Source: Sphaerimonospora mesophila NBRC 14179 = JCM 3151 (GTDB lineage: Bacteria > Actinomycetota > Actinomycetes > Streptosporangiales > Streptosporangiaceae). Taken from it: a stretch of DNA of 40,032 nucleotides. The notes beneath the pieces are model-generated. The model had not been told where the DNA came from, ran no database searches, and saw only the letters and a list, made by a program, of their open reading frames with translations. This document shows positions 23,023 to 31,309 of this stretch, one piece after another. Within the stretch, counting starts at the first letter, position 1. Every line of letters begins with the position of its first letter. The stretch covers positions 1 to 40,032 of the forward strand of contig BCRI01000064.1 in the NCBI GenBank assembly GCA_001552515.1. Direction: 5' to 3'. Made by a program: the position numbers and the translations under genes.

Positions 23023-24545
23023 ACGATCTGGTGGAAGTCCGCGCCGGGGTCTACCGCGACTCGGTGAGCCTGATGCGCGTGAGCCGGGCGCTGACCGCCC
23101 GGCCGGGTGTGAGCGTGGCCCTCGTCGCGATGGCGACCGGGCTCAACGTCGAGATGGCGCGCGACCTCGGCTTCGCCGTACCCGCCACCGCGACGCCGGG
23201 AGACCTGCTGATCGCGATCAGGGCCGGGGACGAGGACGAACTGACTGCGGCCGCCGCCGACCTGGAGCTGCGGCTCTCCGAGCGGGCGGCCGGACCGGGA
23301 GCAGGCGGGACCGGGCCCGGCGTGCTCCCCCGCACCACGCGCTCGGCGGCGAGGTCGGCCGAGGCGACCGTGGCCCTGGTGAGCGTCCCCGGCGAGCACG
23401 CCTTCGCCGAGGCGATGGACGCGGTCGAGGCCGGGCTGTCGGTCATGGTCTTCAGCGACAACATGCCCGTCGAGCAGGAGATCCTGCTCAAGGACCGCGC
23501 GGGTGAGCGCGGCGTCCTCGTGATGGGCCCCGACTGCGGCACCGCGGTGATCGGCGGCGCCGGCCTGGGCTTCGCCAACGTGCTGCGGCCCGGCCCGGTC
23601 GGCGTGGTGGCCGCCTCCGGCACCGGCGCCCAGCAGGTGACGAGCCTGCTCGACCTCGCCGGGGTGGGGGTCGGCCACGTGCTCGGCGTGGGCGGGCGCG
23701 ATCTGTCCGCCGAGGTCGGCGGGCGCTCCACCGTCCAGGCGCTGCGCGCACTCGACGCCGACCCCGCCACCGAGCTCATCGTGCTGATCTCCAAACCGCC
23801 CGCCCCCGAGGTGGCCCGGGCCGTACGGGACTGTGTCTTCGGCGACGGGGGTCTCGCCAAGCCGGTCGTCGTCGCGCTGCTCGGGCCGGGGCAGGACGAC
23901 CTGACGGCGGCGGCCGAGAAGGCGCTCAGCGCGCTCGGCGTCCCCGTCCCCGAGTGGCCGCACTGGCCGGCCCCCCAAACCGCCCAGACCCTTGGGAGCG
24001 CCCGGGCTTCTCGGGACACACAGCGCGGCCCGCTGTACGGACTCTATTCGGGCGGCACGCTGTGCACCGAGGCCGAGCTGATCGCCCGGACGATGCTCGG
24101 GACGGACCGCGGCCCCGGCTCCGGGACGGCCCAGCCTCCCGGCTCCGGGACGGCCCAGCCTCCCGGCTTCGGAACAACCCAGCCCTCCGGCTTCGGAATG
24201 GCGCGGTTCGTCGACTTCGGCGCGGACGAGTACACCCGCGGCCGCGCCCACCCGATGATCGACCCGGCGCTGCGCCTGGAGGCGCTCGCCGCCGTGGACC
24301 GGGGCGTCGTGCTGCTCGACGTCGTGCTGGGCCACGGCGCCGACCCCGACCCGGCCGCGTCGCTGGCGCCCGCGCTCGCGCAGGCCGCCGGCCGGGGCGT
24401 GGCCGCGGTGGTCGCGCTCGTCGGCACCGACGGCGACCCGCAGGGCCTGCGCGCCCAGGCCGCCCGGCTGAACGAGGCCGGGGCCGCCGTGTTCACCTCC
24501 AACGCGGCGGCGGCCCGGCACGCCGCGCGCCTGGCCGTACCCTGA
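23019..24545 (+). CDS. allF: FdrA protein, AllF-type subunit of oxamic transcarbamylase
   Basis: 508 residues with a succinyl-CoA synthetase-like architecture: a CoA_binding-type Rossmann region (ATVALVSVPGEHAFAEAMDA, MVFSDNMPVEQEILLKDRAG, GVLVMGPDCGTAVIGG) and a ligase-like C-terminal region (VDFGADEYTRGRAHPMIDPA). In E. coli this protein (FdrA, renamed AllF) is one of three proteins required for oxamic transcarbamylase. Start is TTG 23019, overlapping the allH-like stop, with GGGAG five bases upstream. Between the two domains (about residues 360-400) is a Gly/Ser/Thr/Pro-rich insert encoded by 24-bp tandem repeats. The allG-like gene starts 12 bases after the stop. Confidence 0.85.
   Translation: MNDLVEVRAGVYRDSVSLMRVSRALTARPGVSVALVAMATGLNVEMARDLGFAVPATATPGDLLIAIRAGDEDELTAAAADLELRLSERAAGPGAGGTGPGVLPRTTRSAARSAEATVALVSVPGEHAFAEAMDAVEAGLSVMVFSDNMPVEQEILLKDRAGERGVLVMGPDCGTAVIGGAGLGFANVLRPGPVGVVAASGTGAQQVTSLLDLAGVGVGHVLGVGGRDLSAEVGGRSTVQALRALDADPATELIVLISKPPAPEVARAVRDCVFGDGGLAKPVVVALLGPGQDDLTAAAEKALSALGVPVPEWPHWPAPQTAQTLGSARASRDTQRGPLYGLYSGGTLCTEAELIARTMLGTDRGPGSGTAQPPGSGTAQPPGFGTTQPSGFGMARFVDFGADEYTRGRAHPMIDPALRLEALAAVDRGVVLLDVVLGHGADPDPAASLAPALAQAAGRGVAAVVALVGTDGDPQGLRAQAARLNEAGAAVFTSNAAAARHAARLAVP
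24117..24203 (+). repeat. 24-bp in-frame tandem repeat inside the FdrA-like gene
   Basis: Two identical 24-bp units (24117-24140, 24141-24164; GGCTCCGGGACGGCCCAGCC plus TCCC) are followed by a diverged third (24165-24188) and a partial fourth (24189-24203). They encode the octapeptide GSGTAQPP, then GFGTTQPS and GFGMA, a flexible interdomain linker. Identity of the first two copies points to recent expansion. Confidence 0.85.
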
Positions 24546-24557
24546 CCGGAGGAAGCG

Positions 24558-25988
24558 ATGACCCTCTCGATGCTGACCGGCGAGCCCCACGTGATCACCG
24601 TGGGGGCCGAGATCCTCGCCGAGTCCCTGGACCGGCAGGCCGTACCGAGGACCGGGGTGGACTGGCGGCCCCCGATGGCCGGGGTGTCCGCAGACCTCCT
24701 GGCGAGGGTGCTGGCCGACCCGCGCCGCGAGCGCGCCAACGAGACCGCCGTCGGCAGACTGCTGTCGGCCAGGCCCATGCTCGTCGGCGTCCGACCGGCC
24801 CGCGAGGTCCTCGGTCTGGAGCCGGGCACGTTCTTCCACGCCGGCCCGCCGATCACCTGGGACCGGGCCTCCGGGCCGATGCGGGGCGCGCTGATCGGCG
24901 CGATGCTGTTCGAGGGGCTGGCCCGAACCCCGGAGGAGGCCGAGGCGGCCCTGGCGGCCGGCGGCGGACCGAACGGGGGTGCGGGCGCCGGCACCGGCGT
25001 CACGCTCGACTCCTGCCACCACCACCGCACGGTCGGGCCGATGGCGGGCGTGGTCAGCCCGTCGATGTGGATGCTGGAGGTCGCCGACGACGAGCACGGG
25101 GGCACCGCGTACTGCTCGCTCAACGAGGGCCTGGGCAAGGTGCTGCGGTACGGCGCCTACGGCCCCGAGGTGATCGACCGTCTCCGCTGGATGGGCGAGG
25201 TGCTGGGTCCGGTGCTCCGGGCGGCGCTGGAGCGGTGCGGGCCGATCGACCTGCGGACGCTGGTCGCGCAGGCCCTGCAGATGGGCGACGAGCTGCACAA
25301 CCGGAACCGGGCGGCGACCTCCCTGCTGGTCCGCGAGATCGCCCCCGCCGTGGTGGAGGCCGCGCCGGACCGGGCCGCCGAGGTGCTCCGTTTCATCAAC
25401 GGAAATGATCATTTCTTCCTCAATGCGGGAATGGCGGCGGCGAAAGTAAGCGCGGACGCGGCCAGGAACGTTCCCGGCTCCAGCCTCGTCGTGGCGATGG
25501 CGCGCAACGGAACCGATTTCGGGATTCAGATTTCGGGGCTCGGCGACCGATGGTTCACCGGCCCGGCCGGGGTGCCGGACGGCCTCTACCTCGGCGCGTA
25601 CGGCCCGGCCGACGCCAACCCCGACATCGGCGACTCCACCATCACCGAGACGACCGGGCTGGGCGGGTTCGCGATGGCGGCCGCCCCGGCGATCGTGCGG
25701 TTCGTCGGCGGCGACGTCGCCGACGCGGTGGCCGCCACGACCTCGATGTACGAGATCACGCTGGCCGAGCATCCGGCGTACCAGATCCCCGGTCTCGGAT
25801 TCCGCGGCACGCCCGTCGGGATCGACGTCACGCTGGTGGCGCGGACCGGGCTGCTGCCGGTCGTCAACACCGGGATCGCCGGGCGCGTGGCCGGAACCGG
25901 ACAGGTGGGCGCGGGTCTGGTGAGCCCGCCAGCGGAGGCGTTCACCGCCGCGTTGGAAGCCCTGGCCGGGGAGCTCAATTCCCCTTGA
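24558..25988 (+). CDS. allG: DUF1116 protein, AllG-type subunit of oxamic transcarbamylase
   Basis: 476 residues of the DUF1116 family, that of E. coli YlbE, now AllG. Seen: PMAGVSADLLARVLADPRRE, MRGALIGAMLFEGLARTPEE, the conserved SCHHHRTVGPMAGVVSPSMW, ALQMGDELHNRNRAATSLL, FINGNDHFFLNAGMAAAKVS, and the C-terminal FRGTPVGIDVTLVARTGLLP. ATG 24558 is preceded by GGAGGAAG. It completes the three-gene set (AllH, AllF, AllG) required in E. coli for oxamic transcarbamylase. The carbamate kinase (AllK) that would turn carbamoyl phosphate into ATP, CO2 and ammonia is not in the window; another carbamate kinase, or use of carbamoyl phosphate by pyrimidine or arginine synthesis, would be needed. Confidence 0.85.
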   Translation: MTLSMLTGEPHVITVGAEILAESLDRQAVPRTGVDWRPPMAGVSADLLARVLADPRRERANETAVGRLLSARPMLVGVRPAREVLGLEPGTFFHAGPPITWDRASGPMRGALIGAMLFEGLARTPEEAEAALAAGGGPNGGAGAGTGVTLDSCHHHRTVGPMAGVVSPSMWMLEVADDEHGGTAYCSLNEGLGKVLRYGAYGPEVIDRLRWMGEVLGPVLRAALERCGPIDLRTLVAQALQMGDELHNRNRAATSLLVREIAPAVVEAAPDRAAEVLRFINGNDHFFLNAGMAAAKVSADAARNVPGSSLVVAMARNGTDFGIQISGLGDRWFTGPAGVPDGLYLGAYGPADANPDIGDSTITETTGLGGFAMAAAPAIVRFVGGDVADAVAATTSMYEITLAEHPAYQIPGLGFRGTPVGIDVTLVARTGLLPVVNTGIAGRVAGTGQVGAGLVSPPAEAFTAALEALAGELNSP

Positions 25989-26056
25989 CCGCCATTTGAC
26001 TCTAGTATCGGTGGTCGGCCTCGGAAATTCCGGCGGTGAATTGGGGACCATTTCTG

Positions 26057-28024
26057 ATGACGACCGATCGCCTGCTCGGTCCAGTGGGGCAGGGCCGCCT
26101 CATCGGACGGCGTTACCGGCTGCTGTCTCCCGTGGGCCGCGGCGGCATGGGGATGGTGTGGCACGCCCACGACGTGCTGCTCGACCGTGATGTGGCGGTC
26201 AAGGAGCTGATCCTCCCGTTCGGTCTCGACGACGCCGGCATGCAGGCCGCCCACCGCCGCATGCTCAGGGAAGCGCGCTCGGCGGCCCGGCTCAGCCACC
26301 CCGGCATCGTCACCGTCCACGACGTGGTCGAGGAGGACGGCCGGCCCTGGATCGTCATGGAGCTGGTTCGCGCCTGGTCGCTGGAGCAGGCCGTACGGCA
26401 GAGCGGGCCGCTGCCCGTGGTGCAGGCCGCCGAGATCGGCGTCCGGGTGCTCGACGCGCTCCGCCACGCACACGCGGCCGGCATCCTGCATCGGGACGTC
26501 AAGCCGGGCAACGTGCTGCTCACCAGCGACCGCGTGGTGCTCACCGACTTCGGGATCGCGGCGATCGAGGGGGACGTCAGCATCACCCAGACCGGGTTGC
26601 TGATGGGCTCTCCCGCCTACATCCCGCCGGAGCGGCTGCGCGGCCGTCCGGTCACCCACGCGGCCGACCTGTGGTCGTTCGGCGCGACGCTGTACGCGGC
26701 GGTGGAGGGCCGGCCGCCGTACGAAGGACCCGACGCGGTCGCCGTGCTCGGCGCGGTGCTCACGCAGGAGCCGAACCGGCCGCAGCGGGCGGGCGCGCTG
26801 CTCCCGGTCATCGACGGCCTGCTGCGCAAGAACCCGGCCGACCGGCTGCCCGCCGCGCAGGTCGCCGAGATGCTGGAGGGGGTCCTGCACAGTCACGGCT
26901 CGGCCGTGGCCGGTCGCCCCGGCTCCCCGACATCGGTGCCGACCCCGCAGGACTCCACCCCGGCCGGGCTGCTGCCGCCGCTCGACCTGCCGTCCGGGCC
27001 GCTGCCCTCGCGCATCGTCGAGACGCCCTCGGGGCCCGTCCGCGTGCCGGTGCACCCCGACGACGCCCAGCTGCCGGGAACGCGGACACCGGGAACACAG
27101 GCGCCCGGAACACAGGCGCCGGGAACACAGGCCCCCGGGACGCCGCAGGGCCCGGCCCCGCTGGCCGCCCCCACTCCGGCGGCCTCCGTGTGGGACGCTC
27201 CGGCGTGGGAGGCCTCCGCGTCGGCCCCGTCCGCCTCCCCCGGCGATCTGAGCGATCTGGCGGGCCTCGGCGGCTTCGGCGACCTCGGCGCGCCCGGCGG
27301 AGGTTCCGGCGCGCCGGGGAGCCTCACCGAGCCACCGGCCGAGACCCCCGCCCGGCGTCCCACGCCCGGCGTCGGGCGCCGGCGCAAGGAGACGCCCGAG
27401 CCGCCGCGCAGGCAGGCGTCCCGTTCCTCGATGGTCCTCGTGGCGGTGGCCGCGGTCGCCGTCATCGCCGTGGTCGTCACGTTGCTGCTCACCCTTCTCC
27501 CCGATGACGCCGGGGAGAAGGCCGCCGAGGGGCGGGCCGCCGCTGCCTCCCCCGCCGCCGCCTCCCCCGGCGCCCGTGCGCCGTCGGCCGCGCAGGCGCC
27601 GAAGGGCTACCGGACCCACACCGAGGCCGGGATCTCGCTCGCGGTGCCCAAGGAGTGGACGGTGTCGGTCAAAGGGGAGACCGTCACGTTCTCCGGTCCC
27701 AGCGACAGCGGGCAGAGCATCACGGTACGGAAGATCGCAGACGGTGGGCGGGCCGCGCTGGAGGCCGCCCAGCAGAACCTGAAGGTCGACGACCACCCCG
27801 AGTACACCCAGATCCAGCTCGGCGAGACGCCCTATCGCTGGCCGGCCGTCGAGTGGGAGTACACGTACACAAACTCGAGCGAGGTGACCGTGCACAGGGT
27901 CACGCGCTACGTGACGGTCGACGGGCAGGCCTACTCGATCACCTTCACCGCGCCCGACTTCGACTGGACCGAGTCGGCCGCCCCGGTACGCAAGGCGCTC
28001 TGGGACACGTTCACCCCCGCCTGA
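26057..28024 (+). CDS. Membrane Ser/Thr protein kinase with extracytoplasmic sensor domain
   Basis: 655 residues. The kinase domain shows GRGGMGMVW (P loop, about 27-35), Lys49 in VAVKE, Glu72, the catalytic HRDVKPGNVLL (Asp147), DFG (164-166) and GSPAYIPPERL in the activation segment. A long Pro/Gly/Ala-rich juxtamembrane region contains 15-bp repeats. One membrane helix lies near residues 458-480. The outer domain (about 510-655) resembles small actinobacterial beta-rich domains (GISLAVPKEWTVSVKGETVT, then YVTVDGQAYSITFTAPDFDW) and lacks PASTA repeats. ATG 26057 is chosen over the in-frame GTG 26036; GGGGA lies nine bases upstream. The outer domain presumably senses an unknown signal. It stands alone and converges with the DNA polymerase gene (six-base gap). 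Confidence 0.92.
   Translation: MTTDRLLGPVGQGRLIGRRYRLLSPVGRGGMGMVWHAHDVLLDRDVAVKELILPFGLDDAGMQAAHRRMLREARSAARLSHPGIVTVHDVVEEDGRPWIVMELVRAWSLEQAVRQSGPLPVVQAAEIGVRVLDALRHAHAAGILHRDVKPGNVLLTSDRVVLTDFGIAAIEGDVSITQTGLLMGSPAYIPPERLRGRPVTHAADLWSFGATLYAAVEGRPPYEGPDAVAVLGAVLTQEPNRPQRAGALLPVIDGLLRKNPADRLPAAQVAEMLEGVLHSHGSAVAGRPGSPTSVPTPQDSTPAGLLPPLDLPSGPLPSRIVETPSGPVRVPVHPDDAQLPGTRTPGTQAPGTQAPGTQAPGTPQGPAPLAAPTPAASVWDAPAWEASASAPSASPGDLSDLAGLGGFGDLGAPGGGSGAPGSLTEPPAETPARRPTPGVGRRRKETPEPPRRQASRSSMVLVAVAAVAVIAVVVTLLLTLLPDDAGEKAAEGRAAAASPAAASPGARAPSAAQAPKGYRTHTEAGISLAVPKEWTVSVKGETVTFSGPSDSGQSITVRKIADGGRAALEAAQQNLKVDDHPEYTQIQLGETPYRWPAVEWEYTYTNSSEVTVHRVTRYVTVDGQAYSITFTAPDFDWTESAAPVRKALWDTFTPA
27074..27148 (+). 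repeat. Five 15-bp tandem repeats in the kinase juxtamembrane region
   Basis: Units close to CCGGGAACACAGGCG at 27074-27088, 27089-27103, 27104-27118, 27119-27133 and 27134-27148 (ends more diverged) encode PGTQA pentapeptides. The repeat lies between kinase domain and membrane helix and probably varies in copy number among strains. Confidence 0.8.
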
Positions 28025-28030
28025 TCGGGC

Positions 28031-29644
28031 TCATCTGGCGTCGGCGTAGCAGCGTACGGCCACGGCCACCATCGGGAAGCGCACGGGGGTCGGGCCGAAC
28101 AGCAGCCGGGTGGCCTCCTCGGCGGCCCGGCCGACCGCGGCGCGCACCTCCTCGGCCAGGTCCAGCGGGCAGTGCACCATGACCTCGTCGTGCTGGAAGA
28201 ACACCAGCCTGGCCGGCTCGGGCAGCAGGCCGCGCAGCACGGCCATGAGCGCGAGCGCCCACTCGGCCGCCGTGGCCTGCACGACGAAGTTCCGGGTGAA
28301 CCTGCCCCGGTCCCGTGCCGCCCTGCCGCCCTCGGGGCCGGAGACGAGCTCGCGCCAGCGGGCGGACGGCGGTGGACAGGTGCGGCCGAGCCACGACCTG
28401 ACCAGGCGGCCCTCCTCCCCCGCTTTGGCGGCGTCCTCGACGAAGGCGTACGCCCTGGGGAAGCGCTGCCGCATGACCGCGAGCAGTTTGGGGGCGTCGC
28501 CGCTGGTCCCGCCGTACATCGCGGACAGCATGGCGATCTTCGCGGCGTCCCTCGACCCGCCGAACGCCTGGGCGAGCGCGGCGTACAGGTCGATTTCGCC
28601 GGCGGCGGTGGCGAGCCCGCGGTCCCCCGACATGGCGGCCAGGACCCGCGGCTCCAGCTGGGCCGCGTCGGCGACGACCAGCGACCAGCCGTCGTCGGCC
28701 ACGACGACCCTGCGCATCACCTTGGCGATCTGCAGCGCTCCCCCGCCGCTGGTGGCCCAGCGGCCGCTCACGACGCCGCCCACGACGTACTCCGGGTGGA
28801 AGCGCCCGCCGCTGACCCACTGGTCGGCCCACGCCCAGCCGTGGAAGCTGTGGAGGCGGGCCAGTTCCTTGTAGCGCAGCAGCGGCTCGACCGCCGGATG
28901 CTCGACCTGCTTGAGCACGTACGACCGGGTCGAGGAGATCATGATGCCGAGACCGCGGAAGGCCTTGACGATCTGCTGCGGGGAGTCGGGGTTCACCGGG
29001 TGCCCGAACGCGGCGGAGATCTCGTCGGCCAGCGCCTGGAGCCGGGCGGGCCGCATCCCGTGGACCGGGCGCGGCCCGAGCAGCTCGGTCAGCAGCGCGT
29101 CGTGGACGTCCGTACGCCACGGCATGCCGTCGTGGCTCATCTCGGCCGCGATCAGGGCGCCCGCCGACTCGGCGGCCACCAGCAGCCGGAACCGCCCGGC
29201 GTCGGCCGTCCCGCTGATCCTGCGTCGCTGCTCGGCGAACGCCTCGGCGACCAGAGCGGCCCGCTCGGCGTCCGACGGTCTCGCCTCGTCGGCCGTTTCG
29301 AAAAGGCTGGCCTGCGTCCCCTGCCCGCGGCCGTGCGGGGCCGCCGCGCGGTGTCCCCGATGGTCTTCGGTACGGTGCCCGTCCACGCGGCCCTCGGCTG
29401 CCGCCAGCAGCGCCTCGGTGAGGGCGACGTCGTGGCAGCGCGAGAGCCGTACGCCACGGGCCAGCAGCGCCGGGTAGACGTCCCGCGCGTCCGCCCACAC
29501 CCATCGGGGGCGGGGACCGGCCTCGAGCTCCCGCACGGCCCGGGCGAGATCGGGCACGCGGGTCGGACCGGGCCCTCCCGGCCGGTCGTCGAGAGGGTGG
29601 ATCGTCCCGCCGCCGTCAGGACCGGCCGACACCACAACGTGCAC
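28031..29644 (-). CDS. Family-A DNA polymerase (bifunctional 3'-5' exonuclease/DNA polymerase type)
   Basis: About 537 residues, half the size of Pol I, of the actinobacterial stand-alone family-A polymerase group. Motif A is DAAQLEPRVLAAMSGD (compare DxSQIELR), motif B is RDAAKIAMLSAMYGGTSG with the catalytic Lys and Tyr, and motif C is FFQHDEVMVHC. The N-terminal 150 residues (WVWADARDVYPALLARGVRL, CHDVALTEALLAAAEGR) correspond to a degenerate exonuclease domain. The 5' nuclease domain of Pol I is absent. A repair role is likely. Start uncertain: GTG 29644 keeps the conserved N-terminal strand but GGAGG is only one base away; GTG 29635 has better spacing. Divergent from nothing; the metallophosphoesterase gene lies immediately upstream on the same strand. 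Confidence 0.88.
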   Translation of the reverse strand: MHVVVSAGPDGGGTIHPLDDRPGGPGPTRVPDLARAVRELEAGPRPRWVWADARDVYPALLARGVRLSRCHDVALTEALLAAAEGRVDGHRTEDHRGHRAAAPHGRGQGTQASLFETADEARPSDAERAALVAEAFAEQRRRISGTADAGRFRLLVAAESAGALIAAEMSHDGMPWRTDVHDALLTELLGPRPVHGMRPARLQALADEISAAFGHPVNPDSPQQIVKAFRGLGIMISSTRSYVLKQVEHPAVEPLLRYKELARLHSFHGWAWADQWVSGGRFHPEYVVGGVVSGRWATSGGGALQIAKVMRRVVVADDGWSLVVADAAQLEPRVLAAMSGDRGLATAAGEIDLYAALAQAFGGSRDAAKIAMLSAMYGGTSGDAPKLLAVMRQRFPRAYAFVEDAAKAGEEGRLVRSWLGRTCPPPSARWRELVSGPEGGRAARDRGRFTRNFVVQATAAEWALALMAVLRGLLPEPARLVFFQHDEVMVHCPLDLAEEVRAAVGRAAEEATRLLFGPTPVRFPMVAVAVRCYADAR

Positions 29645-29694
29645 GCCTCCAGCGTGCCAGGGGGGACCGACAGTCCCGCGGGCCGGCACGGCGG

Positions 29695-31185
29695 TCAGAG
29701 CGGGATCTCGACCTCGTCCTCGATCGGCGGGTCGATCTCCTGCCGGAGGCAACCGGTCGCGGCGTGGCAGCGGATGCGCAGGCGGTCGCCGTACACCGAG
29801 ACGTGCAGGAAGCTCTTGAAGAACGGCGGGGTGTCCCAGTCGGACAGCTCCGAGATCCACCGGTGGAAGAAGCGGCCGACGGGCAGGTGGAACGGCATCG
29901 GCCAGCCGCCGAGCAGCCGCGCCGCCCACCTCATCCGGGCGGTCGTCCTGATGTCCCCGGCGGGCCGCGGCGGCGTGTTGCCGATCGCGCGGGACATCAA
30001 CGCCACCCCCTCCTCGGGCGTGACGTAGAGCCCCCGCAGGTGCAGCCGCCTGCTGTAGAGCAGGCTGTAGAACGACAGCGAGTCTCCCCGCAGGGGATAG
30101 CACCGGAACTCGTCCTCCTCGACGCCTCCGACGTCCACGCGGGGGATGGTGTGGGTGGCGTGCGTGAACGCGCCGCCCCCGCCGGAGACGATGTACTGGA
30201 TCGTCCGGTCGCCCACCCGGACCGGATAGCGCTGGTAGTTGTGCACGTCGCCGCCGATCGCCGCCACATAGCGGTTGGCCGGGTCGCGTACGACGTCGTC
30301 GACGGTCCCGCCGCCCTCGATGGGGCAGGGGTGATGGGCGTTGTCGACGTAGATCGGCTTACCGGTGACCAGGATCTTGGGCAGGGGCCCGGCCGAGACG
30401 CGGCGCAGCCAGTCGCCCTGCTCGCGGTCGAGCCTGCCGTCGATCCCGGTGTCGATGCCGACGATCAGCAGCCTGCCCGTGTCCAGCACCCAGTAGGGCG
30501 CGGGTTGCACGGCCCACCGCCCGTGCCGTCCGCGCTGCTCGGGCAGGGCGCGCATCTCGCGGGCCCGGGCCAGCGCGGCCTCGTCGACGCGGTCCGGCTT
30601 CTTCCACAGCAGACCCCGCAGCCCTGAGGGAGACAGGCGGAATCCTTGCCGTTTCATGGTGAGCGGGGGCGCGTCGCAGAAGACCCGCATGAAGCCGCCG
30701 AGCCCGTCGTACCAGTCGTGGTTGCCGGGGACCGCGTAGATCGGCGCGAGGTAGTCCTTGTAGGGCCGGAAGAACTTGTCGCAGTACTCGTTGGCCGAAC
30801 CCGTCGGATAGATCACGTCACTGGCGATGATCGCGAACGAGGTGCCCTGGCCGATCTTGAGGAGGCCGGGGACGACGGCGTACTGCGAGGCGTCGCCCTC
30901 GCCGCTGTCGCCCAGGAGAAGGAAAGAGAACTCCTCCCCGGCCTCCACGGGGATGCGGAGGTCGGGGTCGGCGCCGCGCTCCCGCTGGGCCGCCACCCAT
31001 CGGCGGCGGACCTCCGGCGACGGGTCGCCCAGCCACCTGGCGAGGATCTCGTTCCGCGACCGCCACAGGATCGACGGACGCAGCCAGGTGAACGTGCTCC
31101 GGCTGGGCCGGAGTTTCTCGAACGTGCCGATCGTCTGACAGGCCCACCCGGCCCCCCGCTCCGACACCCGGGACGAATCCTCCAT
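29695..31185 (-). CDS. Calcineurin-like metallophosphoesterase
   Basis: 496 residues. The two-metal phosphoesterase motifs are all present: FLLLGDSGEGD (DxG in place of DxH), SDVIYPTGSANEY (D), VPGNHDWYDG (GNHD), an internal VTGKPIYVDN, and GGDVHNYQRYP (GxxH). A C-terminal region rich in Trp and aromatic residues follows (RWAARLLGGWPMPFHLPVGR). No signal peptide or membrane segment is visible, so it is cytosolic. Substrate unknown. The gene is divergent from the sucrase/ferredoxin-like gene, and its start is about 80 bases from the iron box in the shared gap, so it may also be iron-regulated. The polymerase gene follows downstream. Confidence 0.85.
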   Translation of the reverse strand: MEDSSRVSERGAGWACQTIGTFEKLRPSRSTFTWLRPSILWRSRNEILARWLGDPSPEVRRRWVAAQRERGADPDLRIPVEAGEEFSFLLLGDSGEGDASQYAVVPGLLKIGQGTSFAIIASDVIYPTGSANEYCDKFFRPYKDYLAPIYAVPGNHDWYDGLGGFMRVFCDAPPLTMKRQGFRLSPSGLRGLLWKKPDRVDEAALARAREMRALPEQRGRHGRWAVQPAPYWVLDTGRLLIVGIDTGIDGRLDREQGDWLRRVSAGPLPKILVTGKPIYVDNAHHPCPIEGGGTVDDVVRDPANRYVAAIGGDVHNYQRYPVRVGDRTIQYIVSGGGGAFTHATHTIPRVDVGGVEEDEFRCYPLRGDSLSFYSLLYSRRLHLRGLYVTPEEGVALMSRAIGNTPPRPAGDIRTTARMRWAARLLGGWPMPFHLPVGRFFHRWISELSDWDTPPFFKSFLHVSVYGDRLRIRCHAATGCLRQEIDPPIEDEVEIPL

Positions 31186-31263
31186 GGGGCAATCTTTGCG
31201 GTTTCCGGCGGAATGTTTCAGCGATTCCGCATACCTGTCCCCAGGGGCTCCCCAGTCATCCGC

Positions 31264-31282
31264 TAAGGTTAGTCTTACCTAA
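31264..31282. promoter_or_regulatory. Iron box (DmdR/IdeR-type operator)
   Basis: TAAGGTTAGTCTTACCTAA matches the 19-bp actinobacterial iron-box consensus TTAGGTTAGGCTAACCTAA at 16 of 19 positions and keeps the dyad. It lies 28 bases before the sucrase/ferredoxin-like ATG and 79 bases from the start of the divergent metallophosphoesterase. In actinomycetes such sites are bound by iron-loaded DmdR/IdeR repressor, so expression should rise when iron is scarce. Confidence 0.8.
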
Positions 31283-31309
31283 TTCTCGGAGGAAGGGACG
31301 GGCCACCGG

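Noticed and set aside
22791-26051. 1086-codon minus-strand open frame opposite allH-allF-allG-like genes
   Set aside because: Product is repetitive Gly/Arg/His-rich text typical of the antisense of GC-rich codons. The plus strand has three coupled genes with ribosome sites and family matches.
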